In this document: piece after piece, positions 29,207 to 38,837 of the stretch | Numbering within the stretch: the first letter of the stretch is position 1 | Layout: each line of letters opens with the position of its first letter | Source of the DNA: a virus | IMG/VR virus record: IMGVR_UViG_3300013113_000455 | Coordinates: 1 to 62,158 of that record | DNA: 62,158 nucleotides | Strand: one strand, 5' to 3' | Program-made: the position numbers and the translations under genes | Notes under the pieces: model-generated | Database searches by the model: none | Seen by the model: only the letters and a program-made list of their open reading frames with translations | What the model was told of the DNA's origin: nothing

Positions 29207-29765
29207 TTTTCCAGAGATAGAGTTGGGTAATTTACGTTCTGATGAGGAGTTTTTTTATTTGTGTTGGTTGAGTGAGTTGTGTAATGCTGGTTATGTTGAT
29301 AATGTATGGTATGAGTATACTACGTTTGAGTTGTATGGTGGTTATGATAAGTTGTATGAGCAGCGTTTAAAGACTAAGGTTAATCATAAGTGTGAGACGT
29401 TGATAAAGCCTACTGTTTATACTCCTGATTTCAAGGTTGAGTGGACGGAGAAGGCGGAGGGGGTTTTTTATTATGATTATGTGGATAAGGAGAGGTTGAC
29501 GAGTAATAATAAGCCTTTGTATCATTTGGGTAGTAATTTGGTGAGTCATGTAGAGATAAAGCCTGTTCATAATCAGAATAATATGACGAGTTATGCACAG
29601 TTGAAGATTAATTGGTTGTTTGCCACACAGGGTGTTTATGTGAATATGTTTAAGATACCGACTATGTTTGGGTTAAATTTTTATCCAGGAGAGTATTTGG
29701 TTACGGATGTAAAGCGTTCACCTCGGAATGTTGGGTTTCCTGTTATTGGGGATTACTTAAAATAA
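29163..29765 (+). CDS. putative PD-(D/E)xK nuclease, 200 aa
   Basis: The TYTPDF-like element (VYTPDFKVEW, near residue 86) and the later HVEIKPVHN strand (near 130) make the PD...ExK catalytic pair, followed by SYAQLKINWLFATQGVYVN, as in phage junction resolvases and small nucleases. Could trim branched DNA before packaging. A shorter start near 29196 would remove most of the overlap with the previous gene. Role inferred from motifs only. Confidence 0.5.
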   Translation: MRKIVPSVAKELNINFPEIELGNLRSDEEFFYLCWLSELCNAGYVDNVWYEYTTFELYGGYDKLYEQRLKTKVNHKCETLIKPTVYTPDFKVEWTEKAEGVFYYDYVDKERLTSNNKPLYHLGSNLVSHVEIKPVHNQNNMTSYAQLKINWLFATQGVYVNMFKIPTMFGLNFYPGEYLVTDVKRSPRNVGFPVIGDYLK

Positions 29766-29809
29766 AATGTTTATATTGGCTTAAGGGTTTATATATTGAT
29801 TGATTGGGA

Positions 29810-29846
29810 AGGGGAGTGTTTTTTGTTTGTCACTTCCCTTTTTTTT
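29810..29846 (+). terminator. intrinsic terminator
   Basis: AGGGGAGTG / CACTTCCCT (29810-29818 and 29831-29839; 9 bp including one G-T), then a T-run. Ends transcription of the small regulator/nuclease genes. Confidence 0.75.
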
Positions 29847-29896
29847 GTTTGTGGTGTCACATTTAGGGTAAAAAATAATTGTTATATATTTACAGT

Positions 29897-30181
29897 ATGG
29901 ACAGAGATGTTGTTGACAATGTGTATCAGTTGATAGTTTTGAATAAGACATTGGGTGATACTCCTGGATTTGTTTGGCAGGTGGGTAAGAATTATCGGGT
30001 TGCTGGTAGAAGTTTTGAGTGTTCTAGGATATTGCATGATGACACAGCGTTTCATTTTAACGGTCAGAGTCGTTGGGTAGTTTTTTTGAAAGCGCCTAAT
30101 GGTGAAGAGTTCAAGCATGCTTATTATGAGAATGCTAGTTTAGAGGTTAAGAGGGGAGTTCCAGAGCATTTATTAGTTTAG
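29897..30181 (+). CDS. hypothetical phage protein, 94 aa
   Basis: Start MDRDVVDNVYQLIVLNKTLG; a small beta-rich protein with GKNYRVAGRSFECSRILHDD. It follows a terminator and a motif copy GGTGTCACATTTA, with its own leader, so has its own promoter. Unknown role. Confidence 0.6.
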   Translation: MDRDVVDNVYQLIVLNKTLGDTPGFVWQVGKNYRVAGRSFECSRILHDDTAFHFNGQSRWVVFLKAPNGEEFKHAYYENASLEVKRGVPEHLLV

Positions 30182-30204
30182 TATAAATTTTAAAAAAAGA
30201 AATA

Positions 30205-30903
30205 ATGGCAATTACATTAAGTACGTTAAATATTGTTGGTAAGGACGGTAATACTACTACTGTTTTATCGGACAAGGTAAAGGCGGTAAACTCTTTTCAG
30301 GGTGACGTTGATGTGGAGATTGATGTTTATGGTCAAGATCCTCAGATTATTAAGACAGAAAATACGGCAGCTACGGGTAGTGTTACTTTGAACTCAGGTT
30401 CGGGAACTATCACAGATTTGACTGTAAACTCTGTAAGTATTTTTGATACTGCTACGGCTGTATCGGGTTCTTCGTTGGCAGAGCTTGCTGCTAATTTGGT
30501 TATAGCGGTAAATTCGTTTACGAGTGTTCCTAATTATACGGCTAGTGCGGCAGGTGCGGTTGTGACTATCTCTGCTGATAAGGCTGCTGCTGATGGTCCG
30601 AATACTTATGTGGTTGCTTCTACGGTTACTGGTACATTGGCTAAGACGGATGTGAATTTGTCAGGAGGTACTAATCAGAAGAGTCTTATAGACGCAGCGT
30701 TGACAAGCTTTAGCATTAATGTTACTTTGGAGAATGGTTCTACCAAGGCGTTAAATGTTTTAAGAATCAGGTCTGTAAATCAGCAGCCAGGTGGAGGAAG
30801 TTTGATTTATTATAATGGTGAGGGTAACACTTTCCAAAAAGTTGAGGAGGTTGTTTGCACTGAATCTTTTTCTGCTGTTAAGACTTTGATAGACGCATTA
30901 TAG
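30205..30903 (+). CDS. structural protein with repeated beta module
   Basis: 232 aa. Residues 60-155 (TGSVTLNSGSGTITDLTVNS ... VVASTVTG) form a module also present in the protein at 41842 (about residues 50-155) and, less clearly, in 60427. Such modules are typical of phage fibre or decoration proteins. Located ahead of the terminase. Ends in an intrinsic terminator. Confidence 0.6.
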   Translation: MAITLSTLNIVGKDGNTTTVLSDKVKAVNSFQGDVDVEIDVYGQDPQIIKTENTAATGSVTLNSGSGTITDLTVNSVSIFDTATAVSGSSLAELAANLVIAVNSFTSVPNYTASAAGAVVTISADKAAADGPNTYVVASTVTGTLAKTDVNLSGGTNQKSLIDAALTSFSINVTLENGSTKALNVLRIRSVNQQPGGGSLIYYNGEGNTFQKVEEVVCTESFSAVKTLIDAL

Positions 30904-30945
30904 GATTTTCCATTTTGTATTGATTTATATTTTTAATTGTTATGG

Positions 30946-30972
30946 CCCTAACTTTCATAGTTAGGGTTTTTT
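30946..30972 (+). terminator. intrinsic terminator
   Basis: CCCTAACT / AGTTAGGG (30946-30953, 30959-30966), 5-nt loop, then TTTTTT. Separates the structural gene from the terminase genes. Confidence 0.8.
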
Positions 30973-31005
30973 ATTATATTGTGTTTAAATAAAATTAAAA
31001 TTAAA

Positions 31006-31365
31006 ATGAAACTAGAGGATATTAAGGACGTAAAGGTTCGCAAGTATGTGCGTGGTCTTCAGCTAAAGCTTGAGGAGTTTGAGGCAAATACTACTAAGGT
31101 TAAATCTTTTTTAGCTTTAAAAAACTTTATTACGCAGAACAATAAGCTGCTGACTAATTATCGAGTATCGGATTCAGCGGATGAGCTTTCAGACAAGGAG
31201 GATAAAGCGTTGGAAAGGGGTTTAAAATTTTCGGAGAAGCTTGATTATCTACAGACGTTGTTGGATAAGATGTACGGAGAGATAGGAGAGATTCCTGAAG
31301 AACAGGGGAAACAAAAAGCTGCTTCAGCGTATGAGCAGGTAATGAGGGATTTGCGAAATGGGTAA
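31006..31365 (+). CDS. candidate terminase small subunit
   Basis: 119 aa from MKLEDIKDVKVRKYVRGLQL. All-helical with coiled-coil charge pattern; overlaps the large-subunit start by 8 nt, the usual place of the small subunit. No helix-turn-helix is clear. Function by position only. Has the common A-rich leader. Confidence 0.5.
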   Translation: MKLEDIKDVKVRKYVRGLQLKLEEFEANTTKVKSFLALKNFITQNNKLLTNYRVSDSADELSDKEDKALERGLKFSEKLDYLQTLLDKMYGEIGEIPEEQGKQKAASAYEQVMRDLRNG

Positions 31366-33445
31366 GCTGTCTACAAGGGCGATGCGGTCCGTTAATTTTA
31401 AAAGAGTTAGAGAGATAACGTTAAATGGGAATATTGAGTTTACTGTTCATCTTCCTAGTCCTCCTGCATATTATAAGATTGCTAATTGGGATAAAAAAAT
31501 AAAGGATCAAAAGTGGATGATTCCTGATTGGGTTTTATCTCAACGGGATTTTGACATGCTTGACATGGATAATCAGCTTGATTATTTAAAGCAGGTCACT
31601 TACCACAGGATAAATGGGTATTGGTTTTACAACAAGGGTACGATAGAGTATTTGACAGGCGACCATTTTTTTTATTTAGCATTTTGGAGGATTGATGGGA
31701 TTGTTCCTTATTGGAAGGATAGCGATGCTACGTTTTTTTATATCGAGCGTCATTGTCAGATGTTGGATTCTTGTTTGGGTTGGATGCAGGTTACTAATCG
31801 TAGGGACGGTAAGACGGGTAAGGCTACTTCTATTATTTACAATCGGATTACGTTGAACTATGATGCCAATGGAGGTATTCAGAGTAAGACGAATAAGGAT
31901 GCCAGTATGATCTTCAAGAAGATGGTCAAGAGTTGGCAGAAGTTGCCTGATTATTTAAAGCCTGAAGATTCGGGTGACACTAATCCTAGTTCAGCGTTAA
32001 AGTTTGAAGAACCAGCCAAGAGGAGTACTAAGGGTGGTAAGAAGATTTACAAGGAGGTTTTAAACTCAATGATTGATTACAAGCCTTCTGTTGAGAATGC
32101 TTATGACGGTAATAAGTTGAAGTATTACTATGATGATGAGTATGGGAAGACTACTGAGGTGGATGTTAATGACCGTTGGCAGATTGTCAAGGAGTGTTTG
32201 GTTCAGGGAAAGAATATTGTAGGAAAGAGCTTGCATACTACTACTGCCGAGGAGATGGAGGATAAGGGTGGAGCTGCTGCTAAGGACATGTGGGATGACT
32301 CTAATATTTTGGAGGCTGAGGTTCAGGGCAGGGAGTTTACTGTTTCGGGATTGTTGAGGTGGTTTAAGCCTGCCACTCATGGTTTGGAGGGGTTTATAGA
32401 TAAGTATGGATATAGTGTTGTTGAAGACCCTGTAAAGCCTGTTGTTGGCATTGACGGAAAGAAGATAGAGATAGGTAGTCTTACTTACATTAATCGCAGG
32501 AGAAAGGGGTTAACGGGAAACAAGTTAGCAGGAGAGAAGAGGAAGTATCCTTTGACTATTGATGAGGCTTTTATTGAGGAGGGGAAGTTGAGTCCTTTTG
32601 ATATTATTAAGTTGAATGATCAAATATCTTATAATGGCACACTTAATAATAAGGTCATACAAGGAAACTTCGTATGGATAGACAGACATAATTTAGAGGT
32701 TGGTTGGCAGCCTTCGGTCCATGGAAGGTGGAAGGTGTTATGGATGCCAGTTGTTGATGACAGGAATAAGACGATACAAACTTCTAGGGGTTTAAAGCCT
32801 CGTAACTTTGATAAGTTTGTAGCAGGGTGTGACCCTTTTGACCATAAGGTAACTACGGATAATAAGAAGTCCAATGGAGCTAGTTATGTGTATAGGAAGT
32901 TAGACCCTTTTGACCAGGAGCATAGTGATACTTTTGTTTGTGAGTATGTTAATCGTCCTGCCACTCCTGATATGTTTTACGAGGACATGATAAAGCAGTG
33001 TATTTTTTATGGTTGTGAGTTGTTGTGTGAGAACAACAAGATTGGTTTAATAAATTGGTTTGAGAACAATGGCTATGGTGGTTACTTAATGGACAGACCA
33101 GATTTCACTCATACTGATTATAGTAGGAAACGTCAGAAGGAGAAGGGAATACCCATGAACTCGGAGGCTGTTAGGCAGAGGGCTATAGAGGTTACTGAAA
33201 GTTTTGTGTATGCTAATACTGGTTATGACTTTGAGAACAATGTTTACGGGAAGGTATTTTTCAATGATTTATTAAAGTGTTGGATAAAGTTCAATCCTCA
33301 GAAGTGGACAGATTATGATGAGTTTGTTGCTGCGGCTTTGTGTTTGTTTGGCAAGGAAAGGTATGTAAGAAAAAAGACTCGAAAAAGCACTCGTTCTGTG
33401 GGTAGATTCATTAAAACATATAACAGGCGTGGGGGTTTCAAGTGA
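31358..33445 (+). CDS. terL: terminase large subunit
   Basis: 695 aa. Packaging motor: Walker A RRDGKT (148-153), Walker B strand KYYYDDEYGK with D259/D260/E261, and a nuclease domain with AGCDPFDH (D492) and a later EFVAAALCLFG helix. The layout agrees with terminases of Bacteroidetes phages. It translocates DNA into the prohead using ATP and cuts concatemers. Sense-strand G/T-rich, unlike the portal gene after it. Confidence 0.9.
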   Translation: MGKLSTRAMRSVNFKRVREITLNGNIEFTVHLPSPPAYYKIANWDKKIKDQKWMIPDWVLSQRDFDMLDMDNQLDYLKQVTYHRINGYWFYNKGTIEYLTGDHFFYLAFWRIDGIVPYWKDSDATFFYIERHCQMLDSCLGWMQVTNRRDGKTGKATSIIYNRITLNYDANGGIQSKTNKDASMIFKKMVKSWQKLPDYLKPEDSGDTNPSSALKFEEPAKRSTKGGKKIYKEVLNSMIDYKPSVENAYDGNKLKYYYDDEYGKTTEVDVNDRWQIVKECLVQGKNIVGKSLHTTTAEEMEDKGGAAAKDMWDDSNILEAEVQGREFTVSGLLRWFKPATHGLEGFIDKYGYSVVEDPVKPVVGIDGKKIEIGSLTYINRRRKGLTGNKLAGEKRKYPLTIDEAFIEEGKLSPFDIIKLNDQISYNGTLNNKVIQGNFVWIDRHNLEVGWQPSVHGRWKVLWMPVVDDRNKTIQTSRGLKPRNFDKFVAGCDPFDHKVTTDNKKSNGASYVYRKLDPFDQEHSDTFVCEYVNRPATPDMFYEDMIKQCIFYGCELLCENNKIGLINWFENNGYGGYLMDRPDFTHTDYSRKRQKEKGIPMNSEAVRQRAIEVTESFVYANTGYDFENNVYGKVFFNDLLKCWIKFNPQKWTDYDEFVAAALCLFGKERYVRKKTRKSTRSVGRFIKTYNRRGGFK

Positions 33446-33468
33446 GTTAAAATAATTGCTTACATTTG
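33436..33468 (+). promoter_or_regulatory. possible promoter before portal gene
   Basis: TACATTTG at 33461-33468 is an exact TAnnTTTG. The -33 region is weak (TTTC near 33436). It lies between terminase and portal genes, at the point where base composition changes. Confidence 0.35.
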
Positions 33469-33495
33469 TTAGTATAACTATTTTTTAGTAAGAGA

Positions 33496-35880
33496 ATGAC
33501 AAAATCAAATACTAAGCTGCCTAACTTTCCGAATCCTACTTTATCTAAAGAGGAGAAGTCAGACAAAAAATACGGGTTAGGTTGTGCAAAAGCTATATAT
33601 GGGAGACATCGAGGTACTGATTGGTCTATTTATAATAAAATTGCAAGGTTTGTAGAAAACAGAAAAGCTGCGGAAGGTTTGTCTAGCGTTGATAAGTTCA
33701 AGGATTTGCTTGACTTAAATGGAGATGCCTCTTACTTAAATTTGGATTGGCAGTCGGTATCTGTAATTCCTAAGTTTGTTCAGTTGGTAGTTGGTGAAAT
33801 GATTAACCAAGAGTTTAAGGTTAATGCAATAGCTATGGATGAATCCTCTATGGAGAAATTCGAGGAGGAGAAGAACAAGATATATGCCAATATGTTGATG
33901 GCTGATTTCTCTAAACAAATGGAGGCTGAAACAGGATTCTCTTTAGTTGACAAATCTATTCCTATTCCTAAAGACTTAGAAGAGGCGGATGTTTTAATAG
34001 AGACAACTTTAAAACAGGCTGTAGAAATAGCTATGGAGGTTTGTATTTCTTTTGTTTTACAAGCCAATAATTTTGAGAAAGAGATAAAGGAAAGGTTAAT
34101 CAGGGATTTAATAGTTATAAAAATTTGTGCTACAAGAACTTATTTTGATGACAACAATGACATTAGGGTAAGGTATGTAGATCCTGCTAATTTGGTTTTG
34201 CCGTATTCAAAAGACCCTTACTTCAGGGATAGTCTTTACACTGGTGAGATTGTAAAAATGGGATTCCATGATTTTGTTGCCTTGGTTGGCGACGAGATGA
34301 CAGAGGAGCAGTATTATGATATTGCTAAAAAAATCGGAAAGAAAGATGTTAGTGTTAACGGTCTTACTCAGGAAAATGGTAGGTACTATCAGTCTCCTTA
34401 TTATGGTAGTGGTCGTGTAGATGACTTTTACATTGAGGTTTTAGACTTTGAGATGAGGTCCACTAATTATGAATTGACTTACGAGCAGAAGTACATTAGC
34501 AAAGGAAATTTTTTCTTAAACAAAAAGAAAACGGGTTACGAGCCTAAGAAGTATAGTAAGAAGAAAAGGGAGGTAACCAGAAAGAAGGTAGAGGTTTTTT
34601 ATGAAGGTTTATATGTCATAGGTTCTGATTATATCTTTAAGTATGGTCTTCAGGAAAACATGAATAGACCTAAGAAGAGTGGTGCTTACTGCTCAGAGGT
34701 TAAGAGTAGATATAGCGTTATAGCTCCAGGTATGTATGACATGGAGAATAAGGCTATGGTAGAGCAGATGTTGCCTTTTGATAATCAGATGACTTTAGCT
34801 TATTTAAAGCTTCAGCAACAAATGATTAAGGCTAGACCAGCAGGTTTGGCTGTGGACGCTTCTTCTTTGGAGGATGTGTTAAAAGGCAGAGGTGAGGATT
34901 TCCTAGACCCGACTGATATTGTAGAGATCTTTGATCAGACGGGTAACTTATATTACAGAAGTGAGGACTCTGAGTTTGGTGGAATGATTAATCAGAAACC
35001 AATCCAGGAGCTTGCTAATGGACTTAGTTCAAGTGCTTTGTATTTTGTTGAGGTGTGGAATCACAACTTAAATATGATAAGGACAATTACGGGGTTGAAT
35101 GAAGCTAGGGATGGTTCTACTCCTTCTTCTAAAGCTTTAGTTGGTGTTCAGAAAATGGCTGTAAATATGAGCCGTAATGCTACTAGATCTTTAAATGAGG
35201 CTTATTTACATAGTTTTAAGTCTTTGGCTGACAATATAGCTATGATGGTTCAGAACAAGGCTGTTGCAGATAAGTTAAGAGGTTTTGAGCTAGCTCTTGG
35301 GAAAGAGGTTGTTGATGTTGTCAACATAGTAAAAGATTTAAGTTTAGCAGAGTTGGGTATTGAGATTGAGATACTTCCAACTGCTGAAGAAATGCAAGAG
35401 TTGAATATTTTAATTGAGAAAGCGATAACGGCTCAATCAATAGAGTTGGAAGACGCTATGGAGGTTAAGGACGTTGCTAAGGTTAACATCAAGAAGGCGA
35501 CACACTTATTAAAGAAAAGAAGAAAAGAGAAAGAAGAGTCTGATATGGCTAAAGCGGCAAATGCTTCACAGCAAAACGCTCAAGCTCAGATACAATCTCA
35601 ACAATCAGCGGCTCAGTCTGAGATGCAACTAAAACAAATGGAGCATCAGATGGATATGGAAAGGCTTCAAATGGAGTATCAGTTAAAGATGCAGTTAGAG
35701 CAGATGAAAGCCAGAACAAAAGGTATGGCAGACGCAGAGGTTGCTATGATTAATAATGATGAAAAGTTAAAGCAGATAGATGCTGCTAAAAAGAATAATA
35801 TTGATGATACTTCCATAGGTAATTCGGTGAGAGAACCTCAAGTATTTAGAGGAGTGGGAGATAGCAGAAAATTGGATTAA
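33496..35880 (+). CDS. portal protein
   Basis: 794 aa, the usual position after terminase. Features: VPKFVQLVVGEM-like helix, a long beta/alpha core, the RYVDPANLVLPYSKDPYFRD loop and a C-terminal Gln-rich coiled coil (from about 680). Forms the dodecameric channel for DNA entry. Resembles large portals of crAss-like phages; call rests on position, length and pattern. Confidence 0.8.
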   Translation: MTKSNTKLPNFPNPTLSKEEKSDKKYGLGCAKAIYGRHRGTDWSIYNKIARFVENRKAAEGLSSVDKFKDLLDLNGDASYLNLDWQSVSVIPKFVQLVVGEMINQEFKVNAIAMDESSMEKFEEEKNKIYANMLMADFSKQMEAETGFSLVDKSIPIPKDLEEADVLIETTLKQAVEIAMEVCISFVLQANNFEKEIKERLIRDLIVIKICATRTYFDDNNDIRVRYVDPANLVLPYSKDPYFRDSLYTGEIVKMGFHDFVALVGDEMTEEQYYDIAKKIGKKDVSVNGLTQENGRYYQSPYYGSGRVDDFYIEVLDFEMRSTNYELTYEQKYISKGNFFLNKKKTGYEPKKYSKKKREVTRKKVEVFYEGLYVIGSDYIFKYGLQENMNRPKKSGAYCSEVKSRYSVIAPGMYDMENKAMVEQMLPFDNQMTLAYLKLQQQMIKARPAGLAVDASSLEDVLKGRGEDFLDPTDIVEIFDQTGNLYYRSEDSEFGGMINQKPIQELANGLSSSALYFVEVWNHNLNMIRTITGLNEARDGSTPSSKALVGVQKMAVNMSRNATRSLNEAYLHSFKSLADNIAMMVQNKAVADKLRGFELALGKEVVDVVNIVKDLSLAELGIEIEILPTAEEMQELNILIEKAITAQSIELEDAMEVKDVAKVNIKKATHLLKKRRKEKEESDMAKAANASQQNAQAQIQSQQSAAQSEMQLKQMEHQMDMERLQMEYQLKMQLEQMKARTKGMADAEVAMINNDEKLKQIDAAKKNNIDDTSIGNSVREPQVFRGVGDSRKLD

Positions 35881-35923
35881 AAATTTTTATTATATATTAG
35901 TTAAACCGTAAATTAAAATTAAA

Positions 35924-37015
35924 ATGAGTTTTGAAGATTTATTAAAAGCCCAAGGGCTTGAAGTTGTTGGTTCTGGAGATGCGTCAAGAGAAGAGCAACC
36001 AAAACAAGAAGTTGAATCTGAAGCTGAAGTAAAATCTGAAGCTGAAGAGGTAAAAGATAAAGAGGAAACCCCTCAGCCAGAAGCGAAAGCAGAGGCAGAA
36101 GAAAAGAGCTTCGAGGATTCTTTTAAAGAGAAATACGGTTCTTTAGAAGACTTGGAAGCTAAGTTAAGTTCTTTGGAAGAAAAGGCAAGTGCTTCAAAAT
36201 TTGAAGACAAGTACGAGTCTGATAGTATAGATAGACTAGAAAAGGTGTTGGAGTCTGGATTTTCTTGGGAAAAGATTAAAGAGATTGCAGATATTAAGAC
36301 GCTAAATGTTGATTCATTAGATGGTCGTCAAGCATTATCTAAGATGTTAGAAATGAAAGACGGTTTATCCACAGCGGAGATAAATGCGAAGTTAAGGGAG
36401 TATGACAAACTTAAAGACGCAGATGTTGACTTAATGGATGACGATGAGAAAATCGAACATAAAGCAGCTTTAGCACGTTATGATAGGCTACAAAAGGAAA
36501 GTAAAGATTTCTTAAATTCTGTAAAGAATGATGAGAAGTATTCTTTACCAGACTTGAAAAAACCTACAGATGACAAGGAACTAATAGAGAAGCAACAAAA
36601 AGAATTTGAAGAATTGAAGAATCGTTATGAGTCTTCTGTTTCAGAATCGTTAAAAGAATTTAATTCAGTAAGCTTTAAACTCGGAGAGGATAATGAATTT
36701 ACGTTTGAGTTGAATGATGAGATGAAGCAAAAGGTTCAGGAAAGGATGAATGGTATCAATGAGTATTATACCAACTTCGTTAGTGCTAACGGTGTGGATT
36801 ATAATAATATGAAGGAGACTATTGCCAAAGAACTTTTTTTCGATCAAATATTGAAGTCGGCAGTTGAGTCTAACATTAACAAAGGCGAGATAAATGCTGT
36901 GAAGGAGATTAACAACGTAGTTGATAAATCTAAAAAATCACAAGCACCATCTTCTAATGCTAGTGTTCAGGACCAAATAATTGACGGTTTCTTAAAAGGT
37001 CAAGGAATTAGATAA
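35924..37015 (+). CDS. scaffold-like protein
   Basis: 363 aa, highly charged, acidic, repeated E/K runs in the first 60 residues, coiled-coil throughout, no cysteine. It sits between portal and capsid genes, the typical scaffold position; probably assembles the prohead and leaves before maturation. Confidence 0.7.
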   Translation: MSFEDLLKAQGLEVVGSGDASREEQPKQEVESEAEVKSEAEEVKDKEETPQPEAKAEAEEKSFEDSFKEKYGSLEDLEAKLSSLEEKASASKFEDKYESDSIDRLEKVLESGFSWEKIKEIADIKTLNVDSLDGRQALSKMLEMKDGLSTAEINAKLREYDKLKDADVDLMDDDEKIEHKAALARYDRLQKESKDFLNSVKNDEKYSLPDLKKPTDDKELIEKQQKEFEELKNRYESSVSESLKEFNSVSFKLGEDNEFTFELNDEMKQKVQERMNGINEYYTNFVSANGVDYNNMKETIAKELFFDQILKSAVESNINKGEINAVKEINNVVDKSKKSQAPSSNASVQDQIIDGFLKGQGIR

Positions 37016-37033
37016 TTTTAAAAACTAAAAAAA

Positions 37034-38470
37034 ATGGCATTACCATATCAAGGAGGTAGTTTTAACAGAGTTGGAGATTATAACTTTGTAACTACAATGG
37101 ATTTACACAAGCCAGAGATTGAGTCAGAATTAACTCAAACTTTTGGTAATCAAATGTTAACAGGAATGTTATCAATGATTGGAGCAGAAAAAGGTGTTTC
37201 TGCTTTGGAATATACTCACTACGAGGAAGAAAGAATTTACCCTAAGCTTTACGCTACTAACGGTGGAGCAGGTGGAGCAGGAGCGCAAGTAACCTTCACA
37301 ATGGACGCATCATCTAAGTATAGCGTTCCAGAAAATGCTTCTCCTTATGACGGAAGTAATACTTCTTCTATCACTATTCCAAGAAGAGGTGAGTTGATTT
37401 TAATTAAGCCTGCATCAGGAATTGTTTCTGCTGACAGATACATTAAAGCTATTATAGATGGTGTTAATGAAGCTGCTGGAACTTTTACTGCATCGCCTTT
37501 GGATTCTACAGAAAGTATTCCTGCGATAGGTTCAGCTCAAGAAATCGTTATCTACGGTAACGCTTACGGAGAGGGTTCTATGCAGCCAAACGCTAGACAG
37601 ACTACAGTTAAAAAAGAAGTTAACCAAATTCAGACTGTAAAAGGAACTTATGAAGTTACTTCAACAGAAAGAGATATGTTGTCTTGGGTTGAGTTTGTTG
37701 GTAAAGACGGTAAGGCAGGTAGAATGTATTACCTAAAAGGAGAGGCTGATGAGTATAAAAACTTTATGTCTCAAAAAGAATTGACTTTACTTTTGGGTGA
37801 AAAATTAGCTAACGATACTGTTGCTAATGCTTGGGTTACTAACGCTGGTAACGATAACAACTATGGTCCACTTTCTTTAACAGAAGGTCTAATCCCAGGT
37901 ATCCTATCAAAAGGAAATACTTCTGCTTACGCTCAAAACACAGGTTGGGATAAGCAAGATGCTGAGTCTTTAGTTAAGGTTTTAGATAAGCAAAAAGGTT
38001 CTAAGAGCAACCTATTAGCTCCAGGAATTGACTTATCTATTCAGATTGACAATACTCTAGCTTCTTACAAGACAGCAGGTGCTATTACTTATGGTAACTA
38101 CACTTTCTCTGAAGAGGCAAGCGTAAACTTCCAGTTTGACAAGTTTAAGATTGATGACTACATCTTCTCTAAGAAGAAGTTTGATTCTTTCAACGACCTT
38201 CAGACTTTAGGTGCTGATGGTTTTGGTTTCACAAACGAAGGTCTTGTTATCCCAATGGATCAGACTAGAGATGCTGGGACAGGAGAGAAGACTAATCACT
38301 TAAGACTTCGTTACTTGGTTAATCCTGCTACAGGAGAAAGAAACCAAAGATCAGAGATTATTGATAACTACAAAATCACTGGTAAGGATACTTATAGCGT
38401 ATTCTACAAGGACAATGTAGGTCTAGAGTCTTTCTGTTTGAATAAGTTCGCTTACATCAAGCAAGGATAA
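37034..38470 (+). CDS. major capsid protein
   Basis: 478 aa beginning MALPYQGGSFNRVGDYNFVT. Pattern of mixed alpha/beta with a long N-terminal arm, no signal peptide, and codon usage of a strongly expressed gene (terminator directly after it). The order scaffold then this gene, and the length, match the HK97-fold capsid protein of crAss-like phages. Confidence 0.8.
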   Translation: MALPYQGGSFNRVGDYNFVTTMDLHKPEIESELTQTFGNQMLTGMLSMIGAEKGVSALEYTHYEEERIYPKLYATNGGAGGAGAQVTFTMDASSKYSVPENASPYDGSNTSSITIPRRGELILIKPASGIVSADRYIKAIIDGVNEAAGTFTASPLDSTESIPAIGSAQEIVIYGNAYGEGSMQPNARQTTVKKEVNQIQTVKGTYEVTSTERDMLSWVEFVGKDGKAGRMYYLKGEADEYKNFMSQKELTLLLGEKLANDTVANAWVTNAGNDNNYGPLSLTEGLIPGILSKGNTSAYAQNTGWDKQDAESLVKVLDKQKGSKSNLLAPGIDLSIQIDNTLASYKTAGAITYGNYTFSEEASVNFQFDKFKIDDYIFSKKKFDSFNDLQTLGADGFGFTNEGLVIPMDQTRDAGTGEKTNHLRLRYLVNPATGERNQRSEIIDNYKITGKDTYSVFYKDNVGLESFCLNKFAYIKQG

Positions 38471-38489
38471 TTCTACAAGAATTGAAAAA

Positions 38490-38518
38490 AAGAGGGGTGT
38501 TAGTTCATCCCTCTTTTA
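38490..38518 (+). terminator. intrinsic terminator after capsid gene
   Basis: AAGAGGGGTG / CATCCCTCTT (38490-38499 and 38506-38515), 10 bp with one G-T, then Ts. May boost relative capsid transcript by limiting downstream reading. Confidence 0.8.
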
Positions 38519-38542
38519 ATATTAACACTAAGCTTAATTCGT

Positions 38543-38800
38543 ATGGCTACTAGAAAACCAGCAAAAGGTAAAAGATTTGTAAAAGTTGTAAAAGACAGTA
38601 AGACAGGAAGAACAAGAAAAGTTTCTTATGGTCAGGCAGGAAAAACAAAAAGCGGTAAAGACAGAATAAGTCCTGGAACTAAAAAGGGTGATGCTTATTG
38701 TGCTAGGTCTGCTAAGATTAAAAAATGTAAAAAACCGCCCTGTGCAAATGACTTATCAAGAAAAAAATGGAAGTGTAGAGGTAAAAAATCAATGAAGTAA
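38543..38800 (+). CDS. small basic cysteine-containing protein, 85 aa
   Basis: Basic throughout; KKCKKPPCANDLSRKKWKCR with three cysteines near the end (plus one earlier). Similar small proteins with the NDLSRKKWKC motif occur in phage structural operons. May bind virion DNA or act as a minor head protein. Confidence 0.65.
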   Translation: MATRKPAKGKRFVKVVKDSKTGRTRKVSYGQAGKTKSGKDRISPGTKKGDAYCARSAKIKKCKKPPCANDLSRKKWKCRGKKSMK

Positions 38801-38837
38801 GTCTTAGGACTTTAAATTAATTAAAACTAAAATTAAA

